Assembly: GCA_900759455.1 (NCBI GenBank)
Contig: CAAEVI010000020.1
Span: forward strand, 1-5,105
DNA length: 5,105 bases
Source: Erysipelotrichaceae bacterium
GTDB lineage: Bacteria > Bacillota_I > Bacilli_A > Erysipelotrichales > Erysipelotrichaceae
Direction: 5' to 3'
Made by a program: the position numbers and the translations under genes
Notes under the pieces: generated by a model
Seen by the model: the letters and a program-made list of their open reading frames with translations, nothing else
The model's database searches: none
What the model was told of the DNA's origin: nothing
Shown here: in pieces, positions 4,909-5,105 of the stretch
Layout of the letters: the number at the start of each line of letters is the position of its first letter
Position numbering within the stretch: position 1 is the first letter of the stretch

Positions 4909-5105
4909 CGGTGCTGCCGGTCCAATAGGTCCGACAGGAGTAACAGGACCAACCGGAGCAACAGGAACGACAGGCCCAAGCGGCCCGACAGGGGCAACGG
5001 GACCAACCGGAGCAACGGGAATGACAGGCCCGAGCGGCCCGACAGGGGCAACGGGACCAACCGGAGCAACAGGAACGACAGGCCCAAGCGGCCCGACAGG
5101 GGCAA
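4904..5105 (+). CDS. Collagen-like protein, 3' part of the interrupted gene (partial)
   Basis: From 4910 the frame reads uninterrupted Gly-X-Y: GAA GPI GPT GVT, then GPT GAT GTT GPS GPT GAT blocks, running off the window. The frame is open back to a TAA at 4847-4849, but none of the codons between that stop and the first triplets is ATG, GTG or TTG, so this part cannot start on its own. Its threonine-rich composition matches the end of the upstream fragment (GATGPTGPAGAIGPTGPMGAT), and joining at GCCAC continues that register exactly. Threonine in the Y position is a common O-glycosylation site in bacterial collagen-like surface proteins. The C-terminal domain, which would indicate function and true length, lies outside the window. 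Confidence 0.85.
4946..5105 (+). repeat. 54-bp tandem repeat (18-aa unit) in the collagen region
   Basis: Units begin at 4946, 5000 and 5054, and the third is cut by the window edge after 52 bases. Each encodes six triplets: GPT GAT G(T/M)T GPS GPT GAT. The first and third copies appear identical over the shared 52 bases. The second differs at three positions, one of which changes Thr to Met. The A-B-A pattern suggests a 108-bp higher-order unit and recent duplication, so copy number may vary between strains. Confidence 0.9.

Noticed and set aside
4683..5105. Long reverse-strand ORF rich in Leu, Ser and Arg
   Set aside because: It is the antisense of the recombinase end and of the Gly-X-Y repeats; its periodicity comes from the 54-bp repeat on the plus strand.
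4946..5105. Tandem repeats as a CRISPR array
   Set aside because: The repeats are contiguous, without unique spacers, and encode regular Gly-X-Y triplets.

Overview
The window looks like chromosomal DNA of a low-to-moderate GC Bacillota. Strong AAGGAGG-type ribosome binding sites, hairpin-plus-T-run terminators, an ECF transporter S component and a cysteine-rich collagen-like protein fit a gut member of the Clostridia or Erysipelotrichia. The lineage is inferred from style and family content only.

Layout. (1) 1-1481: a CNNM/CBS/CorC-family membrane protein gene, with a possible 15-codon leader ORF and an inverted repeat upstream and a clear terminator downstream. (2) 1498-2090: a monocistronic nitroreductase gene with its own terminator. 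(3) 2139-2423: the 5' part of a collagen-like gene, with a cysteine-rich head followed by Gly-X-Y triplets. (4) 2423-4908: a 2,486-bp segment carrying an ECF S-component gene, a 60-aa cysteine-containing small protein gene, and a large serine recombinase gene overlapping the small gene by ATGA. (5) 4904-5105: a headless Gly-X-Y coding stretch with no possible start codon, running off the window and built on a 54-bp tandem repeat.

The main conclusion is that (3) and (5) are two halves of one collagen-like gene interrupted by (4). Both junctions carry GCCAC in the same codon phase. Deleting one copy plus everything between joins the halves in frame, with no break in the Gly-X-Y register. The two element ends, brought together as in an excised circle, form a perfect palindrome of two 7-bp arms around AC, as expected for a serine recombinase attP. 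The recombinase gene ends 22 bp before this site.

The arrangement resembles gene-interrupting elements excised during sporulation, such as skin in sigK and the SPbeta prophage in spsM of Bacillus subtilis. This element is much smaller and carries a vitamin/nutrient-type transporter subunit. Whether it is excised, and when, cannot be read from sequence alone.
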